Assembly (NCBI GenBank): GCA_024742815.1
Contig: JANSXX010000014.1
Coordinates: forward strand, 1-64,000
Direction of reading: 5' to 3'
From: HXMU1420-13 sp024742815
Lineage (GTDB): Bacteria; Bacteroidota; Rhodothermia; Balneolales; Balneolaceae
DNA: 64,000 nucleotides
The translations under genes and the position numbers were made by a program. The notes under the pieces were generated by a model that saw only the letters and a program-made list of their open reading frames with translations, was not told the origin of the DNA and ran no database searches. Shown here in pieces: positions 17,369 to 25,979 of the stretch (its first letter is position 1; each line of letters opens with the position of its first letter).

Positions 17369-17617
17369 TCAAGAAAGTTGTAGAATCCGCTTTTTCATTA
17401 CAGCAGCCCCTGATCCGGTTTTAAAATACTTTTCTAGCGCTCGTGCTTTTGCCTCGGTTTGCACCGCAACAAATGCCTCAAGCTCAAACGGAGCATAAGA
17501 TTTAGTAGATTGTACTTTCCCTTGGTTATGCTTATCGAACCTAACCTTCAAATTATTCGTCGAACCGGTGTATCGCCACTCACTTGTTTTGCTCTTCAAC
17601 ATATACACGTAAAACAT
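17369..17617 (-). CDS. GIY-YIG domain protein (UPF0213-like)
   Basis: 82 residues from the internal ATG at 17617, where MFYVYMLKSK matches the usual start. The longer reading from 17659 would run through the terminator hairpin at 17639-17666 and is unlikely. The nuclease core is FYVYMLKS, WRYTGSTNN and RFDKHNQGK, with the catalytic-type Arg and Glu (ALEKYFKTGSG). It resembles the small stand-alone GIY-YIG proteins common in bacteria, of uncertain role. It lies downstream of tRNA-Ser on the same strand. Confidence 0.85.
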   Translation of the reverse strand: MFYVYMLKSKTSEWRYTGSTNNLKVRFDKHNQGKVQSTKSYAPFELEAFVAVQTEAKARALEKYFKTGSGAAVMKKRILQLS

Positions 17618-17630
17618 CTCATCATCCCCC

Positions 17631-17666
17631 AAATAAAAAACCCTCACACTTAACAGCATGAGGGTT
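17631..17666 (-). terminator. Intrinsic terminator downstream of tRNA-Ser
   Basis: 8-bp stem AACCCTCA / TGAGGGTT with a 12-nt loop. On the minus strand it is followed by TTTTTTATTT. It lies between the tRNA gene and the GIY-YIG gene and overlaps the apparent 5' extension of the latter. Confidence 0.8.
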
Positions 17667-17735
17667 CGACTTTACATTGACTTTATAAACTACGAAAACG
17701 TCTTGCAAGCAAATCAGTAAGCATCGTTTACCAAA

Positions 17736-17771
17736 TTGAGCCTGCTCAACGAAGCTTTAGCGTAGTTGAGC
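17736..17771. repeat. Palindromic element abutting tRNA-Ser
   Basis: Two overlapping inverted repeats: TTGAGC-CT-GCTCAA at 17736-17749, and GCTCAAC / GTTGAGC at 17744-17750 and 17765-17771 around a 14-nt loop. The second ends on the tRNA discriminator base. It is not followed by a T tract, so it is more like a REP-type palindrome or an RNA-processing hairpin than a terminator. Confidence 0.45.
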
Positions 17772-17859
17772 GGAGAGGGAGGGATTCGAACCCTCGTTAC
17801 CTGTTTCCAGATAAACTCCCTTAGCAGGGGAGCGCTTTCAGCCACTCAGCCACCTCTCC
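17771..17859 (-). tRNA. tRNA-Ser(GCU)
   Basis: 89 nt on the minus strand. The acceptor stem GGAGAGG / CCTCTCC and the T arm GAGGG-TTCGAAT-CCCTC are both visible. The anticodon stem CTCCC / GGGAG encloses loop CTGCTAA, so the anticodon is GCT. A long variable arm is typical of serine tRNAs. The discriminator is G and the CCA end is not encoded. Confidence 0.95.
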
Positions 17860-17924
17860 TAAAAGGGAGCCAAATATACGGCACTGCACATGCCTAATCA
17901 ACGCCCTTTCGTAATAAATAAGAA

Positions 17925-18479
17925 TTAATCGTCGAGCACGTAGATTTGCGCCAAATTTCGACCTTCCTGTGCGTAATCTAGTCCATAACCGAGAACAAAC
18001 TTATTTGGGATTTCGAAACCCACATAATCAATTTGCACTTCATGAACCGTAGCTTCTTTCTTATGTAACAGCGTTACAACCTTAACACTAGCAGGTTCAT
18101 AGGATTTCATCCGCTCGATCATATACTTCATCGAAAGACCGGTATCTACAATATCTTCTACTAAAATTACGTGGCGATCTTTAAGTTTAGCGTCGATATG
18201 TTTGAGTTCCGTTACATTTCCTGACGAAACTTTTTCATCTCCATAACTGGAAAGCTTCATAAAATCGACTTCACATGGAATTGACACATTGCGCATCAAA
18301 TCGGCAAGAAAAATGTACGAGCCATTTAAAATTCCAATGAAAATCGGGCGCTTATCTTCGTACTCTTTATCTAATTGTTCGCCCAACAGCGAGAGTCTAG
18401 CCTCAATTTGATCTTTGCTTATAAAGACCTTAAATGTTTCACCTCTACATTCTACCTGATCAGGTAAATACAAACTCAT
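17925..18479 (-). CDS. hpt: Hypoxanthine phosphoribosyltransferase
   Basis: 184 residues. The PRPP-binding motif VEDIVDTGLS sits at residues 107-116, preceded by IGILNGSYIF and followed by the purine-contacting GFEIPNKFVLGYGLDYAQEG. It salvages hypoxanthine and guanine to IMP and GMP. It begins 4 nt after tilS; the tilS-hpt pairing is widespread in bacteria. The ftsH gene that often follows is absent here, and tRNA-Ser comes next. Confidence 0.95.
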   Translation of the reverse strand: MSLYLPDQVECRGETFKVFISKDQIEARLSLLGEQLDKEYEDKRPIFIGILNGSYIFLADLMRNVSIPCEVDFMKLSSYGDEKVSSGNVTELKHIDAKLKDRHVILVEDIVDTGLSMKYMIERMKSYEPASVKVVTLLHKKEATVHEVQIDYVGFEIPNKFVLGYGLDYAQEGRNLAQIYVLDD

Positions 18480-18483
18480 AATT

Positions 18484-19830
18484 CTATATTTTTTCGATAC
18501 AAAGGTATCGCTTAGTTGACTCGGTTACTTTGCAAGATTCGGCGATATTTCCGATCAGACCGTTCTTGGTTGGCTCCGGATATAAAATAGCACAAATAGT
18601 ACCATCTGAATCACTTAATATCAAAGTTTCTTCCCGTTTTGCGCTATTGATTTTTCGATTTGTGAGATGATCTGACACTTTTTGTGAACCTTTCATCCCC
18701 AATGAATTAAAAACATCCCCATTTTTCCACTTTCTGAAATGAAGTGGCCACTTGGTAGAAGCCTCATCAACAAACAGTGTGGTGTGAGGTTCATCCGATA
18801 TTTGGATCTTCCATTGTTCAACGATCGTTCCTTTTTCGGCCTCACTCTTTTCTATGATTATCTCTGTAAATGGCTCCACTTCATCCAAATCATGCTTTTT
18901 CAGAATGATCGATTCCCGATCTTTGAACACAGTAACTAGGTTATTAATCACAACTTTTTTGCCCGTTGGTGCACTTAATAACTCAATCAATTGTAAAGTC
19001 TGACCTTTCGATAGGTTGACTTCCGATCTTTCTTCGATAAACCGTTTCAGTAATGCTCCCTGTAATCGTTCTGAGTGAGCGGAAATAACTTGCAGCGGCA
19101 AACTCTGAATTTCTTTATCAGCCGGCAGAAGTGCATCTAATGATTCATCGTATACGAAAGCCATCTCCGAAATTGTAGATAAATTTCCCTTCCAGCCCTC
19201 TACGAATCGCTCAAAAATCGGAAATACATCATTTCGAATTGCATTTCTGGCATAATTACTTGTTTCATTCGATGCATCTGTTCGATACGGGATGTGCTCT
19301 TTTTCGCAGAAATCAACAAGGTTTTGTTTGGGTATTTTTAAAAATGGACGCCAAATAGATCTTGAGTCTTCCCATTCGTTCATTGCTGAGAGTTTATCCA
19401 AACCACTACCACGAAGTATTTTAAACAAAATCGTTTCTAGTTGGTCGTCCTGATGATGAGCAACAGCAATTCCATCGGCGTTATATTCTTTCTTAAGATC
19501 CTCAAAGAACTCATAGCGTGTATCTCTTGCCCATTGTTGAAAATTCTTCCCTTCAGGTGCTATTCCCGGTCGAATTGAACAACATTCAAATCCCCACATG
19601 GCGCTTACTTGTTCTACTAATTCTTGATCGCCGTTACTTTCCTCACCACGTAATCCGTAATTCACATGCACAACTAAACCTTCGATTTTAAGTTTATGCA
19701 AAGCATACAACAGCGCCATAGAATCAGCTCCACCGCTCACTCCAATGATCAGAAAAGGCGAGGTTGAAAATGTCTGCTTTAACTGTTTCTTAAGATGTAG
19801 AAGAATTGAGTCGGACTTTGACTTGCTCAT
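18484..19830 (-). CDS. tilS: tRNA(Ile)-lysidine synthase
   Basis: 448 residues. The PP-loop SGGADS is at residues 32-37, then VHVNYGLRGEES and VAHHQDDQLETILFKILRGSGLDKL of the N-terminal ATPase domain. The C-terminal TilS_C domain (LHFRKWKNGDVFNSLGMKG, KVSDHLTNRKI) is complete. The enzyme makes lysidine at C34 of the AUA-reading tRNA-Ile. It overlaps birA by 41 nt and is followed 4 nt later by hpt, indicating translational coupling. Confidence 0.95.
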   Translation of the reverse strand: MSKSKSDSILLHLKKQLKQTFSTSPFLIIGVSGGADSMALLYALHKLKIEGLVVHVNYGLRGEESNGDQELVEQVSAMWGFECCSIRPGIAPEGKNFQQWARDTRYEFFEDLKKEYNADGIAVAHHQDDQLETILFKILRGSGLDKLSAMNEWEDSRSIWRPFLKIPKQNLVDFCEKEHIPYRTDASNETSNYARNAIRNDVFPIFERFVEGWKGNLSTISEMAFVYDESLDALLPADKEIQSLPLQVISAHSERLQGALLKRFIEERSEVNLSKGQTLQLIELLSAPTGKKVVINNLVTVFKDRESIILKKHDLDEVEPFTEIIIEKSEAEKGTIVEQWKIQISDEPHTTLFVDEASTKWPLHFRKWKNGDVFNSLGMKGSQKVSDHLTNRKINSAKREETLILSDSDGTICAILYPEPTKNGLIGNIAESCKVTESTKRYLCIEKI

Positions 19831-20584
19831 GCGAAAAAGTATTCACTTCAAGAGCTTTATTCAACACCACTAAATGGCCAAGCTCATTTATACCCATAAA
19901 TTTATATTCCGAGTCGAGTAACTCATCATTTACTTCCAGTGTTACCCATTTCCCATAGCCTATCAGCTTTTTGTTGATGCGTTTTAACAAATCAATATCC
20001 TGCGTGCTCCATAAACGATACAAGTATTCAATTCGAGTAAGCAAACGAGCTAGCACTTCCTCTCGTTGATGTTTCTTATCATCTAGAATGGCGAGTGATG
20101 TAGCTGTTTCGGTGAGCTTTTCATCGAACTTTCTTTGATTGATGTTAAACCCAATTCCGATAATCAATCGGTCTAAAACATCTCCTCTGAATACCGTCTC
20201 TGTTAATAAACCGCTAATTTTTTTACTGTTAACAAGCACATCATTCGGCCATTTTAGCTGTGTATCTTGCTTAAGGTGTTCTTCAATGTAATCACTTATT
20301 GCAAGTGCACAAGCTAACGTGAGTATGCTTAAACGATCGCCTTTTTGCGGTTCAAAAATAATTGAAAAGGTCAGGTTTTGATGTGCTTCAATATCCCAAC
20401 TACGTTGATGTTGCCCTCTGCCTTCCGTTTGATTATCTGCTAGTACAATTGCTCCGTGAAAACGCTCCGTTTTCACAATTTGCTTGGCATAGGTATTTGT
20501 AGATGGGAGCTCCTGAAAATAAAAAAGCTCTCTACCTAGCCAGGAAGTTGAGAGCTTTTTATTAAATAAGTGTTGGTCGAACAA
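19790..20584 (-). CDS. birA: Biotin-[acetyl-CoA carboxylase] ligase, single-domain type
   Basis: 264 residues. Catalytic motifs GRGQHQRSW (residues 55-63), LKWPNDVLV and KKISGLLTE bind biotinyl-AMP and carry out biotin transfer. There is no N-terminal helix-turn-helix, so this is a class I enzyme that does not itself repress biotin genes. The start is a TTG. The first codons carry a terminator-like hairpin on the coding strand at 20522-20560. The 3' end overlaps tilS; the CBM48 gene lies 5 nt upstream. Confidence 0.93.
   Translation of the reverse strand: MFDQHLFNKKLSTSWLGRELFYFQELPSTNTYAKQIVKTERFHGAIVLADNQTEGRGQHQRSWDIEAHQNLTFSIIFEPQKGDRLSILTLACALAISDYIEEHLKQDTQLKWPNDVLVNSKKISGLLTETVFRGDVLDRLIIGIGFNINQRKFDEKLTETATSLAILDDKKHQREEVLARLLTRIEYLYRLWSTQDIDLLKRINKKLIGYGKWVTLEVNDELLDSEYKFMGINELGHLVVLNKALEVNTFSHEQVKVRLNSSTS
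20512..20560 (-). terminator. Terminator-like hairpin inside the birA 5' coding region
   Basis: 11-bp stem AAAAAGCTCTC / GAGAGCTTTTT with a 17-nt loop. On the minus strand it continues into TATTTTC, so the 3' arm and its flank form a U-rich tract. It covers birA codons 9 to about 22. It could attenuate transcription from the CBM48 gene into birA-tilS-hpt. Confidence 0.6.
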
Positions 20585-20589
20585 TAGAA

Positions 20590-20889
20590 TTATTTGCCTA
20601 CTACAACAACCGAATCTTCGGTACCAAATTCGTTAGGCACGTAAGCGTCGGCTTCGTAATCGTTTTCCCAAACTTCGCCATCAATCAAGTATTTGAACTT
20701 ATATTCGTTTTCAGGCTTTAGACGAACTTCTGTTTGGTAAACGCCGTTTTTCTTTTTCAGTTTTAGGGACTCGTAATCCCAATCGTTGAAGTCGCCTGCT
20801 AGTGCAACTTCTTTAGTTACGATTTCTGATGGTACAGAAAAAGTAACTTTACATACAGTTCTTTTTGGTGTGAATTTCTTTGTGAGCAT
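20590..20889 (-). CDS. Stand-alone CBM48 / AMPK-type glycogen-binding protein
   Basis: 99 residues forming essentially one early-set immunoglobulin-like carbohydrate-binding module. Key segments are VTFSVPSEI, VALAGDFNDWDYESLKLKKK, GVYQTEVRLKPENEYKFKYLIDGEVWEND and a final DSVVVVGK. The GDFNDW tryptophan and the KFKYLIDG strand are diagnostic for CBM48/AMPK glycogen-binding domains. No catalytic domain is attached and no glycogen enzyme is nearby. Its stop is 5 nt before birA. Confidence 0.85.
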   Translation of the reverse strand: MLTKKFTPKRTVCKVTFSVPSEIVTKEVALAGDFNDWDYESLKLKKKNGVYQTEVRLKPENEYKFKYLIDGEVWENDYEADAYVPNEFGTEDSVVVVGK

Positions 20890-21106
20890 CGGTATAAGGA
20901 GTTTTGTTAACTTTCGAACTATAATTATACCTATTTTATTTAGTATTCATCAAGGCGATGCCGTAAAGAAATTGTTAACTCAATAAAGATGACTAAATTT
21001 ATTAACTAATATTGTCAATTAATCTAATATTATAAATCTTGGAAACGTTTCCCGGTTTAATGGTGCTAACTTTAATCGCAAAGCGATTAATTAAATAAGC
21101 GATAGG

Positions 21107-22822
21107 TTACTGTGAAAAAAGCGCTTTGAATTCAGCCTTAACTTGTTCAGCGCTCGAGCTATTTAACACTTTTTGTGCGAGCTCCCTAAAAGATTCTTGC
21201 GAATTATTGCTCAAATGATGCTTTATTTTCGGAATAGAATGAGTAGCCATACTGAGTTCGCTCACACCCATCCCAACTAATACAGAAGCACCAATAATAT
21301 CTCCCGCGAGCTCCCCACAAACAGCAACCGGTATTTTATTGTTTCTAGCCGCATACACCGTTTGATGAATTAGCTGCCAAACAGCTGGATGTGTATGTTG
21401 ATATAAAGAACATATTCGTGCATTTCCGCGGTCTACTGCCAACGTATATTGGGTTAAATCGTTTGTACCAATGCTAAAAAAATCGATCTCTTTCACAAAT
21501 TGTGATGCCAACAACGCTACACTTGGCACCTCTACCATAATCCCAAGTCGAATATGCTCATCAAACGTAACTTGCTGTTCTTTCAAGTCATTTTTAACTG
21601 CATTAAGTACTTTTTTTACTTCTAAAATTTCTTGGACATCGGTAATCATCGGCACCAGAATCAGCACTCTTCCTTTATGTTTTCCCGATATTTTTAGAAT
21701 TGAGCGTAGTTGAGTTTCTAGAATCTCCCGTTCATCGAGCAACATTCTGATACCTCGCCATCCCAAAAATGGGTTGTCCTCATCCTGATTATGGATGTTA
21801 AGCTTATCGCCACCAACATCGAATAATCGAATAGTTACCGGACCTTTAGTTTCTTTCAGAATCTTGCTGTAAAACTCAATTTGAGCTTCTTCTGCACGTT
21901 TTTCGAAACCACCATATAAAAGAGCTTCGGTTCGTAACAACCCCACTCCCTCAGCCTTATTCTTTTTTACCAGATCAAGTTCCTGAGTGAATTCTACATT
22001 CGCTCTTAAATGAAATACAAAGCCATCGGTAGTGATAGACTCTTCATTTCCATGTAGAATTGCCTTTTTTTGTTTGGTTAATTCTCTGCTTCTTTTTTTA
22101 AACTGCTCCGTTGTTTCCGTTTTTGGATTAACAATCACACTTCCGGTATTACCATCAACAATTACTTGATTTCCTGTACTTGTGTGTTGCACAGCATTTT
22201 TGGCACTAACCACGCAAGGTATATCTAGCGATTGTGCGATAATTGATGCATGTGAAGTTATTCCACCTTTATCCATCACCAGCGCGCTTATCCCCATTTC
22301 GTAAAAATTGACAAGATCGGTGGGGCTAATATCTTTTACTACTAAAATGGACCTTTTGGGAATTTTTTTATGCTGCTCGTTTTCGCACGACAGATCGATC
22401 AGACGATTTCTAAGATTTTCGAGATCGACAATACGTTGCTGAAAAATTTCTGAACCACTTTCTCTCAGACGCTCTATGAATTCCCCAAAAGTTTCAAATA
22501 CGGCATAATCTACGCTAAACCGCTCTTTTTCGATTAGCTGGATCACTTTATCATCAATCTCAACATCAGAAACAATATGCTTTTGTGCCTCAAAAATCTC
22601 TCGGGTAGCTTTATCCAGATTTTTCGATAGCTCTTCAATTTCTTCCAGAAAGAGCGCTTTTGCCTTTTGAAATCGTTTGATGTGAGTGCGAACTTGAAGG
22701 GCTTTTATTTTTTTTGGTGCAACCGATCGGTTTGACTGATTCAGCACATATGCCAATCCGATCGCAATTCCCTCACTGCCTGCTTGTCCCGAAATCCTAA
22801 ATTCAGTACCCCCTTGTTGCAT
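21107..22822 (-). CDS. ptsI: Phosphoenolpyruvate-protein phosphotransferase (enzyme I)
   Basis: 571 residues. An HPr-binding helical domain precedes the swivelling phosphohistidine site GGITSHASIIAQ. The PEP-binding TIM barrel has RTEALLYGG, MVEVPSVALLA, FFSIGTNDLTQYTLAVDRGN and the C-terminal CGELAGD cysteine. It passes phosphate from PEP to HPr. It begins 1 nt after ptsH, forming a ptsHI operon. No EIIB or EIIC gene is present in this window, so a regulatory PTS is possible. Confidence 0.95.
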   Translation of the reverse strand: MQQGGTEFRISGQAGSEGIAIGLAYVLNQSNRSVAPKKIKALQVRTHIKRFQKAKALFLEEIEELSKNLDKATREIFEAQKHIVSDVEIDDKVIQLIEKERFSVDYAVFETFGEFIERLRESGSEIFQQRIVDLENLRNRLIDLSCENEQHKKIPKRSILVVKDISPTDLVNFYEMGISALVMDKGGITSHASIIAQSLDIPCVVSAKNAVQHTSTGNQVIVDGNTGSVIVNPKTETTEQFKKRSRELTKQKKAILHGNEESITTDGFVFHLRANVEFTQELDLVKKNKAEGVGLLRTEALLYGGFEKRAEEAQIEFYSKILKETKGPVTIRLFDVGGDKLNIHNQDEDNPFLGWRGIRMLLDEREILETQLRSILKISGKHKGRVLILVPMITDVQEILEVKKVLNAVKNDLKEQQVTFDEHIRLGIMVEVPSVALLASQFVKEIDFFSIGTNDLTQYTLAVDRGNARICSLYQHTHPAVWQLIHQTVYAARNNKIPVAVCGELAGDIIGASVLVGMGVSELSMATHSIPKIKHHLSNNSQESFRELAQKVLNSSSAEQVKAEFKALFSQ

Positions 22823-22823
22823 G

Positions 22824-23096
22824 CTATTCGTCGCTCATGCCAAACTTATTATCAACTAAATCCACAATAGCTTCCATTGCTTCCTCTTCATCCGGGCCTG
22901 ACACCTCGAACAACAATTCAGCTCCTTGTTCGGCGGCAAGTGTCATTACACCCAGTATACTTTTTCCATTTACTCTATATCCGTACATGTGGATATAGAA
23001 ATCAGATTTAAACGACCCGGCAAGCTTTACCAGCGCGGCAGAAGGTCTGGCATGCAAACCTGTACTGTTCTTAATAGTTACTGTTTTTTTAATCAT
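22824..23096 (-). CDS. ptsH: Phosphocarrier protein HPr
   Basis: 90 residues. The phosphorylated His15 lies in STGLHARPSA, and NGKSILGVMTL places a serine at position 46, the residue modified by HPr kinase in organisms that have it. The C-terminus is a few residues longer than usual. It is the first gene of the ptsHI operon, divergent from gatC. HPr kinase itself is not in the window. Confidence 0.94.
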   Translation of the reverse strand: MIKKTVTIKNSTGLHARPSAALVKLAGSFKSDFYIHMYGYRVNGKSILGVMTLAAEQGAELLFEVSGPDEEEAMEAIVDLVDNKFGMSDE

Positions 23097-23236
23097 ACAC
23101 CATATTATTTAGTGCAATTGAATATTACAAGGCTTAGACAAAATTGAAATGGAAACCTACAACTTATTTTAACCGATTTGCAGTAAACCTTTCGATCTAT
23201 CTTTCTTACCTTTCCCGAAATTAAATTTAAGATTTT

Positions 23237-23524
23237 ATGTCTGTTTCAGAAAAAGAAGTCCGCTACGTTGCTGATCTTGCAAGGCTACAGTTAACCGAAC
23301 AAGAAGTAAGTTCACTTGCCAAAGATATGAACAATATACTTGGTTATATGGATCTTTTAAACGAATTGGATACCACTAATGTGGAACCTTTGGAGCATGT
23401 AATTGAATTAACATCACGTTTTCGTCCCGACAAAGCCGAAACGCCACTTTCGCATGATGATGCTCTGAAAAACGCACCGGATGCCGATACCGACTATTTC
23501 CGAGTTCCAAAAGTAATCGAATAA
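23237..23524 (+). CDS. gatC: Aspartyl/glutamyl-tRNA amidotransferase subunit C
   Basis: 95 residues with the GatC pattern: EVRYVADLARLQLTEQE, ILGYMDLLNELDT, VEPLEHV and LRxD-like RPDKAETPLSHDDALKNAP, ending DTDYFRVPKVIE. It is the small scaffold subunit of GatCAB, which converts Glu-tRNA(Gln) or Asp-tRNA(Asn). gatA and gatB are not in the window. The next gene starts 10 nt later. Confidence 0.95.
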   Translation: MSVSEKEVRYVADLARLQLTEQEVSSLAKDMNNILGYMDLLNELDTTNVEPLEHVIELTSRFRPDKAETPLSHDDALKNAPDADTDYFRVPKVIE

Positions 23525-23534
23525 CTCCACTTCC

Positions 23535-25979
23535 ATGTCCGATTTTTTCTATCGTCTTCCTCTAAAATGGCAACACATTGTTTCCATTGCCATCCTTTTT
23601 ATTGTTCCACTTGTGCTTTTTTTCCAAACAACATTGGGTGGCAAAGAAATTCAACGCCACGACATCACCCAATGGCGAGCGGGAGCTGAAACAGTTATAG
23701 AATATCGAGAGCAGTTTGGTGAAGAGCCATTATGGGTAAACAATATGTTTGGCGGCATGCCTGCAATTGTAGTATCAGTACAAAGGCAAGTACCTAATCT
23801 TGATGTGTTAACCGGTTACTTCAATAATATTTATCCGGCATTTCAATATTGGGTTCTTCTTTCGGGCATGTATTTTTTACTGATTTTGATGGGTTTCAGA
23901 CCATTGACAGCCGTTTTTGGAAGTTTGATTTATGGGCTTACCACTTATTTTCCTGTCATCATAATGGCAGGTCATACCTCCAAATTTTTCACACTGGCAT
24001 TTGTACCTTGGACATTTGCCGGTTATTGGTTGATCACTCGATCTCCAAAAAAAATTGCCGGATTATTACTCTTTACCACAGCATTTGCTTTAGAAGTAAG
24101 GGCGGGGCATCCCCAGATTACCTACTATTTTATGTTTTTGATGGGGGCACTTTGGATGTTCGATAGTTTTAAATGGCTCAAAAAATCAGATTTCAAAAAA
24201 TGGGGAACAATCACTGCCATTTTGATGGTTGGCGGTATAATGGGGGTGTTAAATAATGCAGAGCGTACACTTACTCAGAAAAGTTACGCCCCATATAGCA
24301 TTCGTGGTGGTTCTGATCTTAAAGGCACCACTGGACTTGATACCAACTATGCATTTGCCTGGAGTCAAGGAAAGGCCGAAACATTAACATTAGCCATACC
24401 TGATTTATTTGGCGGTGCATCTCCGGATTATTGGGGACCGAAGTCGTTCACTTCCGGACCACACTATTTAGGCGCCATAGCCATATTTTTTGTGTTAATC
24501 GCGCTACTTCGAGTTCGTCAAAAAGTGATGTATGTTTTCCTAGGAGTCGGATTTTTAGCCATATTGTTTTCTTGGGGTGGCAATTTTGCACTTTTCAATA
24601 AACTGGCGTTCGATTACATCCCTTACTTCGACAAATTCAGAGCACCTGAAACATGGCTTGTTGTAACCTCATTTTGTTTTAGTATAGTAGCCGTATATGG
24701 ACTTGATGCTCTAATAGATTGGGTTGGTGAACAACAACTTTCTATAAAAAAATTGTACCCAATATTGGGAATCGTAGTAGGTGTTTTCATACTGCTACTT
24801 GTCACCGTAAAAAGTTTCGATTACACTCGATTAGGTGAAGTTGAAAACATTGCCGCTCAGATCGCTCAACAAAATCAATTACCGGCCAATAACCCTCAAG
24901 TATTACAACGAGCGCGTAGTATTGTTGAAACACAATTTATTCCAACGCGCTCTGAGAAAGCGAATGCCGACTTATTTCGTCTTGGCTTTTTTCTACTAGC
25001 TGGAACCGGACTTGTATACGCATATATCACACGCAAGATTTCAGCCACGATTGTATCATTAAGTGTGGTATTGTTAACAGCTATTGATATGATTTCTGTA
25101 GGTCAACGCTATATGGATGAAACGAAATTTGTAAATAGTAATATCGACCCGGAACGATTAATTGAAAGCCAGCGACGTCCACTCGATACCTTTATTCAAG
25201 AAAATATTTCTGATAATGGAATATACCCTTACCGAGTTTTTCCATTGCTCGACAATCCCTATTCGAATGCAATACCTTCATATTTCTATCCATCTTTAGG
25301 TGGATATACCGGTGCTAAGCTTGCATTGGCCCAAGATGTGTTACTGGCACAGGGAGAACCAATGTTTGGGGGGCAATATGGTATTAATCTTGATTTACTT
25401 GCTGTATTAAATACTAAATACATCACCTACAACCCCGGCCTTCAAGTTCCTGGCGTTACTCCGGTTTATTCTGGAAACGATGGAGTTGTTTATGAAATAG
25501 AAAATGTGCTACCAAAAGCATTTTTTGTTGATCAGGCGATCACTGTAGATGATCCGGTAGAAGCCTTTAACCTTTTATCGCCTGGTAGAGTCGATTTTTC
25601 TAACACTGCTATTGTAGAGAATTATTCCCCAAATATTGTTCCTGATTCCGCAGCAACTGTTGAGTTCACCTCATACACGGGATCGGAGATGACTCTAGAG
25701 ATATCAAGAAGTACTCCCGGTTTCTTAGTTCTCAGTGAAATCTATTATCCTGATGGATGGGTTGCCACGTTAAACGATGAAGAAATTCCGATTTACAAAA
25801 CCAACTACTTGTTACGCGGTTTACAAATACCGGCAGGTGAGCACACGTTAGAACTGGATTTTAGACCTCCATCATTTTATACAGGCGTAAAATTATCATG
25901 GGCTTCATTGATTTTTCAGATTTCATTGGCGCTTTTTTTAGTAGCGCGCAGATTTACCGGTTCTTCAAGCAGTGAATAA
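23535..25979 (+). CDS. YfhO-family multi-pass membrane protein
   Basis: 814 residues with about twelve membrane helices through residue 530 or so. A soluble extracytoplasmic part follows (LNTKYITYNPGL, GFLVLSEIYYPDGWVATLNDEEI) and one final helix near the end. The YPGW-like GWVATLN motif and the RGLQIPAGEHTLELDFRPPSF stretch are typical of YfhO proteins, which belong to the GT-C-like membrane glycosyltransferase group. In Gram-positives YfhO glycosylates lipoteichoic acid; the substrate here is unknown. It overlaps the next glycosyltransferase gene by 8 nt. Confidence 0.8.
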   Translation: MSDFFYRLPLKWQHIVSIAILFIVPLVLFFQTTLGGKEIQRHDITQWRAGAETVIEYREQFGEEPLWVNNMFGGMPAIVVSVQRQVPNLDVLTGYFNNIYPAFQYWVLLSGMYFLLILMGFRPLTAVFGSLIYGLTTYFPVIIMAGHTSKFFTLAFVPWTFAGYWLITRSPKKIAGLLLFTTAFALEVRAGHPQITYYFMFLMGALWMFDSFKWLKKSDFKKWGTITAILMVGGIMGVLNNAERTLTQKSYAPYSIRGGSDLKGTTGLDTNYAFAWSQGKAETLTLAIPDLFGGASPDYWGPKSFTSGPHYLGAIAIFFVLIALLRVRQKVMYVFLGVGFLAILFSWGGNFALFNKLAFDYIPYFDKFRAPETWLVVTSFCFSIVAVYGLDALIDWVGEQQLSIKKLYPILGIVVGVFILLLVTVKSFDYTRLGEVENIAAQIAQQNQLPANNPQVLQRARSIVETQFIPTRSEKANADLFRLGFFLLAGTGLVYAYITRKISATIVSLSVVLLTAIDMISVGQRYMDETKFVNSNIDPERLIESQRRPLDTFIQENISDNGIYPYRVFPLLDNPYSNAIPSYFYPSLGGYTGAKLALAQDVLLAQGEPMFGGQYGINLDLLAVLNTKYITYNPGLQVPGVTPVYSGNDGVVYEIENVLPKAFFVDQAITVDDPVEAFNLLSPGRVDFSNTAIVENYSPNIVPDSAATVEFTSYTGSEMTLEISRSTPGFLVLSEIYYPDGWVATLNDEEIPIYKTNYLLRGLQIPAGEHTLELDFRPPSFYTGVKLSWASLIFQISLALFLVARRFTGSSSSE

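Noticed and set aside
17618..17659. N-terminal extension of the GIY-YIG protein
   Set aside because: The extra 14 codons run through a terminator hairpin and precede the canonical MFYVYMLKS start.
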